A stretch of 64,000 nucleotides of DNA from Clostridiales bacterium (lineage in GTDB: Bacteria; Bacillota; Clostridia; Lachnospirales; Lachnospiraceae). Both the position numbers and the translations under genes were made by a program. The notes beneath the pieces are model-generated. The model saw nothing but the letters and a program-made list of their open reading frames with translations. It was not told the origin of the DNA and ran no database searches. Within the stretch, counting starts at the first letter, position 1; each line of letters begins with the position of its first letter. Shown piece by piece: positions 46,935 to 56,461 of this stretch. The stretch covers positions 1-64,000 of the forward strand of contig JAATFT010000029.1 of the NCBI GenBank assembly GCA_015655075.1, given 5' to 3'.

Positions 46935-49928
46935 TTAAACGCCAAATCTCACAAAACAATAGGTATCTGTCCAAACATTTTCCCGTGGATCATCTTCAAA
47001 TGGGCCTGGCCTAGATGTAAAATTAGCCGGGCATACCGCAAAAAGTTCCCCGTCCACATGATGATGAGGCCCTAACAGATTCCGGTTGCCTCCAAACAAT
47101 TCAATTTCTATTGTGTTCATTCCTTTTTTCAGAAACTCCGTAATATCCGTATCATAAGGCTCCCACATTAACGGCTTTACCAGTTTTCCGTTAATATACA
47201 AACGTGCCGTAACCCCATAGGGTTTTCCAGGCTTGAAAATATAGGAAGCCTCTTCTTTTTCTGTAAGATAATACTTTTGGGAAAGTCTGATTTTTCCTGC
47301 AAAAAACAGCATTCCCTGGGTTACAAAATCACCAGACCAAAGGGACGTCGGTTTATCACCGATTACAAAGGGCCCCTCTGTGTAAACTGCATTCCGTTCC
47401 CCAAAGTAATAACCGCTTTTACTGTAAACGGAAAAATCGCCCGTCAGATAAATACTTTCTATTTCCGTATCAAGAGTCAGTTTATTCTTTTCGGTTTCCA
47501 GCACGTTTTCACCAAACAGGACTTCATACACATGGGGATCCTGGTAAAAATACCGTTCCAAAATAATAACATTCATTCCCTCACGGATATATTCCCTGAT
47601 GTCAATTTTCCGGAAGGACTTATCCAGCCACCACCTGGAAGGATCCGCCTTAACCGGATTTTTGTTGACCGTAATTTTAAACTCCTCCGCCAGTTCGGCC
47701 GCCAGATAGAATTCCTTATTATTTTCCAGATCCATCTGTATTTCAAACTCAAACTTCATCTTTAAATCACAGGGGCGTTTTCGTTTTAACAGCTCCTCCA
47801 TCATCTCAATAACCGGCATTTTAGGATGCCATTCGCCGCCGTCTATCGCATAAGCACAATAATCCAGCGTAAATGAATTATGATCCATCTCTTTAATATC
47901 CCAAACCCCGCCGGGCGTAACGGAAATAGATCTGCCAGGCTCCTTCCTCTTTATAACCCTTTCACCTTCCGGCCGGAAATCAATCAGAAATACATAAGCT
48001 CCCGCCGGCAGGAACAAAACCTCCCCTTTTGTTCTTTTTCCGTCAAAATCCGTTTTAAACTCTTCATAGGTATGGTCCTCCGGATGATAAAACAGAATCT
48101 TGTGATTTCCGGGGACACAAAGCTCCCCGACTGACGTCCGGCTTTGATTTAAATTAACCATATACAGGATTTTATATTCACCGCAGTCTCTCATCTGATA
48201 ATGGATTTCCGGAATTTCACGGCCGTTTTCCGTCAATGAAATCTCAAACTCCATTCTGGGGTATAGAATTTCTTTTACATCGCTTAAATCTGCTTTCTGA
48301 AGCTTTTTTTGAAACTCTTCCAATTCCGGTTCTTTTTTTCCTTCACAGAACCTGGGGGGCTTGCCCATAGTCAGGACGATTCCGCCATTTTCCATAAATT
48401 CCTTAAGCCGATTTACCGTAGACCGGTCAATTGTTACCATGGAAGGAAGTATAACGGCAGAATAGGCGCATTCACCTATATGCAGCTTTCCCTTTTCCAC
48501 CTTTGCGTATCTTTTTATTATGCCTTCATCCCCATAATGGTGATCAATGTGCAGGTCCGCCAAATGCTGCGACAAATCGGTAAAATCCACGTCATATTCT
48601 TTTAAATTTTCATTATTGCTTCCGTCATATAGTACCCAGGCACTTCGGATAGGGTGCAGCAGTAATACTTCCGTGTGTACTTTACCTGTTGTCAGCAATA
48701 CGCTAAGCCTGGCAAAGTAATCATTAAAAGTCTTATATTCACTCCACCAGGGCTGCTGGTAATACAGAGAAGGCGGATAGTCCCTTTTCCGGATTCCCCT
48801 GATGCTATACCCCATCAGATGCTGGCACATAATATTAACACCGTTTACATACTGCCACTGTGCAATCCATCTCATTTCTTCAAAGCTTACATTCCATCCG
48901 GTCATGGCGAACATTTCCGACAGGACATATCTCTTCCCCAGCTGACTGGCTACCGACCCCACCTGTTTCGGTGTAATGGGAGATATTATCTTTCTGCGCA
49001 GCCAGTCGATTCCCGGCATATGGATATATTCATAGGACGGCATTACTCCGGCAGTTCCCGTCATCTGCATCCAGAGACTGTCTTCCCGCATAACATGCCC
49101 GGTGAGACGGCAATTATGGGACTCACACCACTCATATATCTGTTTGCAGAAGGATTCCGTATATAATTCATTTATTACCTTCCAGTAATCATAACGAAAT
49201 TTTTCACCGCCTTTTATACCGTCAAAAAACAGTGCGGGAAGCAGTGTATAATAGGAATAACCCGCTCTGCCGGCAAATTCTTCTTCCAGGATATAGGACC
49301 AGGGAATTAATAATCTGGCAAATTGAGGTTCATCCGTAAAAAAACCGGGAATATCCGTACCAAGCCGCTCCCCGAACCTCTCCCTGTATCTTTCATGAGT
49401 ATATTCAATAAATTTTTCAACCACCCTGTGATTTAAAATGTCAATATAATAGGGGTTTGATTTATAACTGACGACATAAATATCCTCCTCTTTATCCAAA
49501 CCCTCCGCACCGGCGTAACGCTTCATTTCCTTATCATATATACCCAGCAGGCATTCCGGCTTTACGTAATCCTTTGCCTTAATCCGGATGCCTTCCATCC
49601 ATTTCATATGGTAATAATCCCCCAGGCCGGTTACATAACCGCCGCCGAATCCGCTGGGCCAGCCTTCTTCATCATAAAGCCAGGCTTTCATATCATTCTC
49701 TTTGCCTTCCTCTGCACAGGCTTTAACAATGTGCATCCATTCATCCTTCATATATTCTGTTTCAAGACCGCCTCTGGCATGCATAAAGAAACCGCCGAGC
49801 CCTGCTGCTTTCATCTGATTAATCTGCCATCTGCAGTTGCTTTCCTCAAGTTTGTCATTCCAGGACCAAAAGGGAAGAGCACGATTTTCCTGCGGCGGAT
49901 TATTTAATTTTCTATTTAAATTTTTCAT
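46935..49928 (-). CDS. Large (~997 aa) glycoside hydrolase-like protein, possibly GH106/GH2-like
   Basis: MKNLNRKLNNPPQENRALPFWSWNDKLEESNCRWQINQMKAAGLGGFFMHARGGLETEYMKDEW...AWLYDEEGWPSGFGGG; C-terminal sugar-binding-like beta domains. Confidence 0.7.
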   Translation of the reverse strand: MKNLNRKLNNPPQENRALPFWSWNDKLEESNCRWQINQMKAAGLGGFFMHARGGLETEYMKDEWMHIVKACAEEGKENDMKAWLYDEEGWPSGFGGGYVTGLGDYYHMKWMEGIRIKAKDYVKPECLLGIYDKEMKRYAGAEGLDKEEDIYVVSYKSNPYYIDILNHRVVEKFIEYTHERYRERFGERLGTDIPGFFTDEPQFARLLIPWSYILEEEFAGRAGYSYYTLLPALFFDGIKGGEKFRYDYWKVINELYTESFCKQIYEWCESHNCRLTGHVMREDSLWMQMTGTAGVMPSYEYIHMPGIDWLRRKIISPITPKQVGSVASQLGKRYVLSEMFAMTGWNVSFEEMRWIAQWQYVNGVNIMCQHLMGYSIRGIRKRDYPPSLYYQQPWWSEYKTFNDYFARLSVLLTTGKVHTEVLLLHPIRSAWVLYDGSNNENLKEYDVDFTDLSQHLADLHIDHHYGDEGIIKRYAKVEKGKLHIGECAYSAVILPSMVTIDRSTVNRLKEFMENGGIVLTMGKPPRFCEGKKEPELEEFQKKLQKADLSDVKEILYPRMEFEISLTENGREIPEIHYQMRDCGEYKILYMVNLNQSRTSVGELCVPGNHKILFYHPEDHTYEEFKTDFDGKRTKGEVLFLPAGAYVFLIDFRPEGERVIKRKEPGRSISVTPGGVWDIKEMDHNSFTLDYCAYAIDGGEWHPKMPVIEMMEELLKRKRPCDLKMKFEFEIQMDLENNKEFYLAAELAEEFKITVNKNPVKADPSRWWLDKSFRKIDIREYIREGMNVIILERYFYQDPHVYEVLFGENVLETEKNKLTLDTEIESIYLTGDFSVYSKSGYYFGERNAVYTEGPFVIGDKPTSLWSGDFVTQGMLFFAGKIRLSQKYYLTEKEEASYIFKPGKPYGVTARLYINGKLVKPLMWEPYDTDITEFLKKGMNTIEIELFGGNRNLLGPHHHVDGELFAVCPANFTSRPGPFEDDPRENVWTDTYCFVRFGV

Positions 49929-50101
49929 TTTCAGTTTTATTCTCCAATACATTAAGTGATGACAAGCAGATATTGCAATCCGCTTCCTTTGCTTACTCCT
50001 GCCCGGCAGGCTACCCGCAGGCCGCCGGTTAAATAATAACAATCTCGTTGTCGTCCTTTAGCGTAGTTACTGTTGGTTTTCCATTATGTAACGGCTTTAT
50101 C

Positions 50102-51019
50102 TTATAATTTCCCGATTTCTTTTAAAATAGCCGCGGTAACTTCCATTTCTTCAGAGGTTGCAGGCGCAAGAGGACTTCTTGCGGGTCCCAGTTTGATACC
50201 CGTAATCATTTCAATTGCAGGACGCATTATAGAGTTGGGTAAAATTCTTCCGTTTTGTCCGGTTGATTTACAAAATTTATAGATAGGAATAAACAGGTCC
50301 TTTGCCTTCTGATTATCCCCTGCTGCAAAGGCTTTAAAAATCGCACGTATTTCGTGTCCGAATATATGTGCTCCACCGCTTACAATACCCATGGCTCCCT
50401 GGACAATCGTGGGGAGCAGCATAACATCGTCCCCGTTATAAACAACAAAGTCAGGATCCACTTTTTCCGTCGCCAGGAAGAAATCCGTCACCTGCGTGGG
50501 ATTAATGCCTGCTTCATCCTTAATTCCCACAATATTATCAATGACGGCCAGCTTTGCAACGGTTTCCGCTTCCAGATTAACTCCTACAAAAATTGGAATG
50601 TTATAAAGAAGAATATTACAGTTCGTACTTTCAGCAATTGCTTTATAATGATTATAAATGCCTTCCTGTGTGGGTTTGTTATAGAAGGGTACTACAATCA
50701 AACATAAATCAATACCAATTTTCTCCGCTTCCTTTGTAAGAGTAATTGCTTCTTTGGTAGAGGCACATCCGGTTCCTGCGATAACAGGCTTTCTGCCTTT
50801 TGCCGCCCTATAGGCAGTTTCCATTAATTTTACTCTTTCTTTAAAGTTACAAAGACTTGCTTCACCGGTTGTACCTGTAACAATTAAGGAATCACATAAA
50901 TCATTTTTAATCAGATATTCAATCAATTCTTCATATCTGTCATATGCAACTTCCTCCTTATCATTGTATGGTGTAATTAGCGGCAATAAAATTTGGCCAT
51001 ACTTTTCCACAAATGTCAT
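50102..51019 (-). CDS. DapA-family (class I, N-acetylneuraminate lyase/KDG aldolase superfamily) aldolase 1
   Basis: GTTGEASLCNFKERV, LLYNIP, IVGIKDEAG Schiff-base Lys. Confidence 0.88.
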   Translation of the reverse strand: MTFVEKYGQILLPLITPYNDKEEVAYDRYEELIEYLIKNDLCDSLIVTGTTGEASLCNFKERVKLMETAYRAAKGRKPVIAGTGCASTKEAITLTKEAEKIGIDLCLIVVPFYNKPTQEGIYNHYKAIAESTNCNILLYNIPIFVGVNLEAETVAKLAVIDNIVGIKDEAGINPTQVTDFFLATEKVDPDFVVYNGDDVMLLPTIVQGAMGIVSGGAHIFGHEIRAIFKAFAAGDNQKAKDLFIPIYKFCKSTGQNGRILPNSIMRPAIEMITGIKLGPARSPLAPATSEEMEVTAAILKEIGKL

Positions 51020-51055
51020 TTTATGTTCTCCTTTTGCATTTATTATAATTGTATA

Positions 51056-51069
51056 TTGTATGATGTCAT
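51056..51069. promoter_or_regulatory. Operator-like motif TTGTATGATGTCAT
   Basis: Recurs as ATTGTATGATATCATTCAAT (51257-51276), ATTGTATGACATAAT (53861), TTGTATGATGTCT (~54038), inverted ATTGTATGTTGTAAT (55456-55470). Confidence 0.5.
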
Positions 51070-51464
51070 TTTTTATTATATTATCTTGATTTTCTTTTGT
51101 CAATATAATAATGCATACTGTTTATATTTTTATTTTATTTGTTCATTTAATATACATACTATACAATTTGTAACTATATATTTAAGATAAAACACTATAA
51201 AATTAAAAATATTAAGGCTTTTAGCGTAAATTATTGTTATGCTATTATTCCCGCTAATTGTATGATATCATTCAATTTTCAGCTTTTTTAAGTGTAATTA
51301 TAATGCATAAATTTCAATATACCGCGAGAGGCCAAAACGGCTTTTTATAGGGGTTTTTATATGGCTTTTACAGGGCAAAAATAAAATACAGGGTAAGGAT
51401 TTTCCCATATATTGTGAAATTTCCCTGCTCTGTTTCTATTTTTAACAATTTATAAATAACTTAA

Positions 51465-51780
51465 CCTTACAAATAAGTTCTCCGCTTCTTAGTGAAGCGT
51501 TAGAGCGTGTTTGAAAAATCATTGTACCGTTTTGACCGCCCCACTTTGCGGTATGCTGCGTCACAATTTCGGAAACGTAGCCCCAACGCTCCCAAAATCG
51601 CTCCTTACCTCCCACAAAGTGGAACACCCAACCCGCCACAAGCATTTTTCAAACACACTCTAGGGGTGGGTTGGAGACTTGCTTGTTTCAGCCGGAGAGT
51701 GAGCTCCGACTGATATACCTGCATAGCAGATATAAGGTTATGAGCAAGTAGCACGGCGAACCCGGAATATCCGCTTTGAC
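51465..51780. repeat. Repeat R1 copy interrupted by MITE M2
   Basis: AACCTTACAAATAAGTTCTCCGCTTCTTAGTGAAGCGT [M2] AGGGGTGGGTTGGAGACTTGCTTGTTTCAGCCGG... Confidence 0.7.
51501..51662. repeat. MITE M2, full-length 162 bp, inverted relative to M1
   Basis: TAGAGCGTGTTTGAAAAATCATTGTACCG ... AGCATTTTTCAAACACACTCTA. Confidence 0.8.
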
Positions 51781-51797
51781 TACAAAATTCCTCAGCC

Positions 51798-52922
51798 TTA
51801 TTTTGTAATCCGCCTGATTGCTTCTTTCAAAAATTTACGGTTGTCCTCATTATTTATAACAAATTGGGTACTGCATAAGTAATCAAAGATTTTCCTGCAA
51901 TTTTCATCTGTCTCGGCAATTCCCAGTTCGGACAAAGTTACCGGCATATGCATTTTTTTCATGAAATCTTTGAAAGCCGGGATTTTTTCCGGGGTCCTGT
52001 TATAATAAAGCTGCAGGATTAAGGAGGTTCCGACAATTTCCCCATGAAGAAAGCCAAGGGATTCCTTCGTAAAGAAAATTCTTGCCGCATAATACATCTC
52101 ATGTGCCAGCGCCGTCTGACCCAACGCTTTGGAGCTTCCGCTGATAATACCCGTGACTGCAAAATTGATAAAAAGAAAATCGTGTACTTCTTTCGATAAT
52201 TCATGCTTTTCTATATCCGAATATATCTTAATGCAATTCTTTTCCAATGTGTCATAGATATATGCTGCCAGCACATATGCCGTATATAATTCAACTCCAA
52301 AATCATCGAACTTGATTTCCTCTCGGCCGTTCTGTATTTCAATATATTTAGCCATGGCGTCAAGAATACCGGATGCCGCATATCTGGGCGGCTGATGGAG
52401 CATAATAGTCTCATCCACAATAACCGCCGACACCTCCCGCGGATGATAAAAGTTGCCTCCCGCCGTCCCCATTGCCGCCCCTTCCTTTGTATACATGACG
52501 CTCATTGGCGTAAATGCGGCACAGGTACCCGCCTGCGTAGGGATATTAACAACGGGAAGTTCTGCATAATGCGCCACCGCTTTAGCCAGATCCATAATTC
52601 TTCCGCCTCCGGCGCCTGCAACAACATCAAAATGATTTTCCCTGCAATAAGCTCCGTACTTTTTTGCAGCTTCATGAGTGGTATAGCCGTCATAAATCTT
52701 ATATTCGTATTGTATACCCGCATCTTTAAGGCTTTTTGTCAATTGCTCTTCCACTATTTTTATTGCCCTGCCTCCTCCCACAATAAATGCCTTATTTCCC
52801 AAACGGCTTATTTCTTTTCCCGCCAGCTTAATGGCACCCGGTTCCTGTATATAACGCCCGGCACCAAATTTAAAAGCCGCATCCGACTTTGATTTTAAAC
52901 TATTTTCCATATCCGCTCCCAA
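51798..52922 (-). CDS. Iron-containing/glycerol-dehydrogenase-family oxidoreductase 1
   Basis: FGAGRYIQEPGAI, VVAGAGGGRIMDLAKAVA, ALAHEMYYA, FLHGEIVG. Confidence 0.88.
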   Translation of the reverse strand: MGADMENSLKSKSDAAFKFGAGRYIQEPGAIKLAGKEISRLGNKAFIVGGGRAIKIVEEQLTKSLKDAGIQYEYKIYDGYTTHEAAKKYGAYCRENHFDVVAGAGGGRIMDLAKAVAHYAELPVVNIPTQAGTCAAFTPMSVMYTKEGAAMGTAGGNFYHPREVSAVIVDETIMLHQPPRYAASGILDAMAKYIEIQNGREEIKFDDFGVELYTAYVLAAYIYDTLEKNCIKIYSDIEKHELSKEVHDFLFINFAVTGIISGSSKALGQTALAHEMYYAARIFFTKESLGFLHGEIVGTSLILQLYYNRTPEKIPAFKDFMKKMHMPVTLSELGIAETDENCRKIFDYLCSTQFVINNEDNRKFLKEAIRRITK

Positions 52923-52931
52923 TGTATTCTA

Positions 52932-53813
52932 TTATTCCTCGCCTGAAAAGGCCTTTTTAATCTTTTCTTTTTCATCATCAGGTAAATAGGTAATAGGACT
53001 TCTGCATAACCCCGGCCCGCGTCCCATTACTTCCAGGGCATATTTCAGCCTGATTGGGAACTGGTTTCCTCCCAGGCACTGCCATTTGTTATACAACTGA
53101 TTCTGAATTTCAAACGCTCTTTCCTTATTTCCCGCCACAAAGCAGTCCCACATCTCTACACACTGCTTTGGAAATACCGACAGAATGGCCGATATGGCGC
53201 CTCTTGCCCCTAAATCATAACAGGTATAAAGCATGTCGTCTGTAGCCGCATATATTCTACCCTTATCCTTGCAGGTCATTTTCATGGCATAAAGCGCCTG
53301 GACACCGCCTACGCTCTGTTTTACACCCATTACATAATCCGTTTCCTCCAATAGACGCTTAAACAGCCCTGGATATATCGTATTTTGAGGAATAACATTA
53401 TATACAATTACAGGAAGCTGTACTTCCTTTGAAATAGTGCTATAAAAGTCAAACATCCCCTCTTCGTTGGGGACAAGAACGTTATACGCGGTCGGTGTAA
53501 CCATGATTACGTCGGCGCCTGCTTCCTTTGCAGCCAGGCCCGATCTGACGGCGTCCCTTGTACAGGCGCGCATAATCCCGCATACAATTGGCTGTTCTTT
53601 GCTTACATGTTCTTTTGCTATTGTAATTAATAACTGTAATTCTTCATCCCTTAATGTCGGGCCTTCTCCCGTGCTTCCTCCAACACTAAGACCATGAACC
53701 CCCGCTTTTATACAAATATCCATTTCCTTTGCGGCAAGCTTTTCATCAATAGTTCCGTCAGCCTTAAACGGCGTTATGGTCGGCGGAATGATTCCCTCAT
53801 ATTTTTTTCCCAT
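52932..53813 (-). CDS. DapA-family aldolase 2
   Basis: GIIPPTITPFKADGTID, GGSTGEGPTL, VIVYNVIPQ, VMGVKQSVGG Schiff-base Lys. Confidence 0.88.
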   Translation of the reverse strand: MGKKYEGIIPPTITPFKADGTIDEKLAAKEMDICIKAGVHGLSVGGSTGEGPTLRDEELQLLITIAKEHVSKEQPIVCGIMRACTRDAVRSGLAAKEAGADVIMVTPTAYNVLVPNEEGMFDFYSTISKEVQLPVIVYNVIPQNTIYPGLFKRLLEETDYVMGVKQSVGGVQALYAMKMTCKDKGRIYAATDDMLYTCYDLGARGAISAILSVFPKQCVEMWDCFVAGNKERAFEIQNQLYNKWQCLGGNQFPIRLKYALEVMGRGPGLCRSPITYLPDDEKEKIKKAFSGEE

Positions 53814-53851
53814 AAGAACCTCCTTGTGATAACTGGTTAATCTGTTATGTA

Positions 53852-53875
53852 TATTGTATTATTGTATGACATAAT
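53852..53875. promoter_or_regulatory. Operator-like site upstream of DapA-2 gene
   Basis: TATTGTATTATTGTATGACATAAT; 18-nt TATTGTATTATTGTATGA identical to 54028-54045. Confidence 0.5.
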
Positions 53876-54027
53876 ATGATTTTATATTAATTTACCTTTT
53901 TCGTCAACCTTATTGTAAAAGAATCGCTATTTTTCCTGAATAGCCATTAATTATATTTTCCCCACTCCTTAAATTTAAAATACAGGATTGACAAAATTGA
54001 AAATGTAAGATATGATTTTATTAGTAA

Positions 54028-54050
54028 TATTGTATTATTGTATGATGTCT
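54028..54050. promoter_or_regulatory. Operator-like site upstream of ADH-2 gene
   Basis: TATTGTATTATTGTATGATGTCT. Confidence 0.5.
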
Positions 54051-54084
54051 TTAACTTATTTAATCCATCCTATGGGAGGTACTT

Positions 54085-55158
54085 ATGTCAAATAATATTT
54101 CTGCTTTAAAAATAGGATGCGGAAAATATTTTCACGGACAGGGTGTTATTTCACTGCTTGCCGAAGAAATTAAGCTTTTAGGCGGACATGCCCTTATTAT
54201 AGGCGGAAGCCGTACATTAGATATCGTTATGAATTCCGTATCCGATCAATTGGAAGCTTCCTCCGTTACCTATAAACTTTGCAGGCACACTGCCCAGTGC
54301 ACCACCGAATGGGCGCAGAGATATGCGGATATAGCCAAGGAACAGGAATGCACGGTATTCGTCGCCTGCGGCGGCGGAAAATGCATCGATACTGTAAAGT
54401 GTGCCTCCGTTTTTTCGGGTCTGCCCATTATCACAGTTCCCACTTCCATAGCAACCTGTGTCGCCGCATCAATGATTGCTATTATGTATGACGATTCGGG
54501 GAAAAGGGCGCCTGCGGTAAAATTAAAAAAAGCAATCGAAGTATGTATTGCCGACGACGGCCTGATCGGCACCGCTCCGAAAAGATTGCTGGCCGCAGGT
54601 ATTTTTGATTCTATTGCTAAATTTCCCGAAAGTCTGCATCAGAAAAAAGCCGCTTCCTATAAAGACTGCGATTTGTGCGAATATATCCAAATTACGAATT
54701 CTGAATGCATTTATGAATTTCTTGTCAACGAGGGACGCAACTTATATGCAAACGGAAAAAACGCAAACCGGTTTACCGATTGTATTTTAACCAATCTGCT
54801 GCATACAGCCATTGTGAGCGGATTCGCAGACGGTTCCGGTCAGCTGGCTCTTGCCCATGCAACCTATGATTTTATGAGAAATTATAATACTGAAAAAAGT
54901 GCTTCTATTTTGCACGGTGAAATTGTAGCCGTCGGTATATTAATTCAAATGGTTTTTAACCAGTCGCCCCAAAAGGATATTGATGAGATTTATGACCTGA
55001 TGAGATTTATGAATATGCCTCTGAAATTTAAGGATTTGAATTATGAAATTACGGAAGAAAGCCTTGGGTTTTTTACGGAAAAACTGGCACAGGCAACCAA
55101 TATCACAGCCGGGGAAGAGCTTGCCTTATTAAATAAAGCAGTTAAGGCCGTATTGTAA
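54085..55158 (+). CDS. Iron-containing/glycerol-dehydrogenase-family oxidoreductase 2
   Basis: IGCGKYFHGQGVI, FVACGGGKCIDTVKCASV, ALAHATYDF, ILHGEIVAVG; GGGAGG RBS. Confidence 0.88.
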   Translation: MSNNISALKIGCGKYFHGQGVISLLAEEIKLLGGHALIIGGSRTLDIVMNSVSDQLEASSVTYKLCRHTAQCTTEWAQRYADIAKEQECTVFVACGGGKCIDTVKCASVFSGLPIITVPTSIATCVAASMIAIMYDDSGKRAPAVKLKKAIEVCIADDGLIGTAPKRLLAAGIFDSIAKFPESLHQKKAASYKDCDLCEYIQITNSECIYEFLVNEGRNLYANGKNANRFTDCILTNLLHTAIVSGFADGSGQLALAHATYDFMRNYNTEKSASILHGEIVAVGILIQMVFNQSPQKDIDEIYDLMRFMNMPLKFKDLNYEITEESLGFFTEKLAQATNITAGEELALLNKAVKAVL

Positions 55159-55317
55159 TCGAAAGTGAAAGATAGCCATTGGTGATGTATTGGCATTATT
55201 GCTTATATATTATATACATTTAATCAGCCTGTATATTTACAAACATCACCGGGCCATAGGAAGAACCTGTCTTTTGAATCGGCCGGGTCTTGCCGGGTCT
55301 TTGCCGACAACAGAATT

Positions 55318-55395
55318 TAGCCTTACAAGTAAGTCCCCCGCTTCTTAGCCAAGCGTAAGCAGTGAGTTTGGGACTTACTTGTTTCAGGAGGTCAT
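55318..55395. repeat. Repeat R1 copy
   Basis: AGCCTTACAAGTAAGTCCCCCGCTTCTTAGCCAAGCGTAAGCAGTGAGTTTGGGACTTACTTGTTTCAGG. Confidence 0.7.
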
Positions 55396-55473
55396 AAGTT
55401 ATGTGTACCCTTTCAAAAAGTAATTTATTTGACAATAATTGCAAAATAATATAATATTACAACATACAATTCT

Positions 55474-55563
55474 ATTATAGAAACAAAAAACGTGTTTCTA
55501 TAATCGGATGCACGGCGCAGAACCAGCGCCTTTTATCAGAAGATAAAAACAATCTTCTGATAA
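55474..55563. repeat. Multi-hairpin repeat (family R3), copy B
   Basis: Three stems: ATTATAGAAACA/TGTTTCTATAAT (12 bp), GGCGC/GCGCC, TTATCAGAAGAT/ATCTTCTGATAA (12 bp). Confidence 0.75.
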
Positions 55564-55618
55564 GTTATATTATATTTTATAATTATATAAATACTATTTT
55601 CCCGTTAGGAGGGCGTAT

Positions 55619-56314
55619 ATGAAGGAAATCAAGCGAATATCTGTTACAGATTCTGTTGTTGAAAATATTAAACTTTCCATTGATTCCGGCGAATATCTGC
55701 CGGGAGATAAGCTTCCAACCGAAAACAGAATGTGTCAGGAAATGGGCGTAAGCCGTACTTGTATCCGCGAGGCAATACGTGTTTTACAGGCTATCGGGTA
55801 CGTGGATATATTTCCTGGCAAAGGTGCCTTCGTATCAAAAAAAATAACAGAATCAAAAAAACAATGGTATGATATACCCGACGTTCAGTTTTATGATTTT
55901 ATGGAAGTGCGTATGGCAATTGAAACTCTTTCAACCCGCCTGGCAATTAAACGCGCTACAAAAAAACAAATCCAGAAGTTATCTGTGATTCATGAAAAAT
56001 TTGTACAGGCTGTGGAGGATAAAAACCTTATTCAGTTAATCATGTATGATGAATTATTTCATACGGAAATTGTCAAAATTACAAACAATAACTTACTGAT
56101 AGCAATCAATAAACAGATTAATACCGCTTTTAAAAAATACCGCGGGGAATCTTTTATGGATAACTCAGTCTACAAAAATGCGGTGGTACCCCATACAAAA
56201 ATTCTTGAGGCCTTTAAATTAAACGATCCGGAACTGGGTCAGGCCGAAATGTACAACCACCTTGTTATTACCGAACAAGACATCAAGCATATCAACGAAG
56301 GCTTTGATCAATAA
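55619..56314 (+). CDS. FadR/GntR-family (FCD) transcriptional regulator
   Basis: SGEYLPGDKLPTENRMCQEMGVSRTCIREAIRVLQAIGYVDIFPGKGAFV; GGAGGG RBS. Confidence 0.92.
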   Translation: MKEIKRISVTDSVVENIKLSIDSGEYLPGDKLPTENRMCQEMGVSRTCIREAIRVLQAIGYVDIFPGKGAFVSKKITESKKQWYDIPDVQFYDFMEVRMAIETLSTRLAIKRATKKQIQKLSVIHEKFVQAVEDKNLIQLIMYDELFHTEIVKITNNNLLIAINKQINTAFKKYRGESFMDNSVYKNAVVPHTKILEAFKLNDPELGQAEMYNHLVITEQDIKHINEGFDQ

Positions 56315-56317
56315 ATT

Positions 56318-56461
56318 ATTGCACCGTTCTGGCCGCTCCACTTTGCGGTATACTGCGTCGAGGTTTTGGGAGCGTAGCACCACTACGCGCCCAAAATCGC
56401 TCCTTGCCTCCCACAAATTGGAGCATCCAGCCCGGTACAAGCATTTTTCAAACACACTCTA
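56318..56461. repeat. MITE M3, one terminus truncated, between convergent stop codons
   Basis: ATTGCACCGTTCTGGCCGCTCCACTTTGCGGTATACTGCGTCGAGG...GCATTTTTCAAACACACTCTA. Confidence 0.75.

Noticed and set aside
48309-49166. Plus-strand ORFs antisense to the large GH gene
   Set aside because: Antisense shadow ORFs of a long coding region; no family similarity or RBS support.
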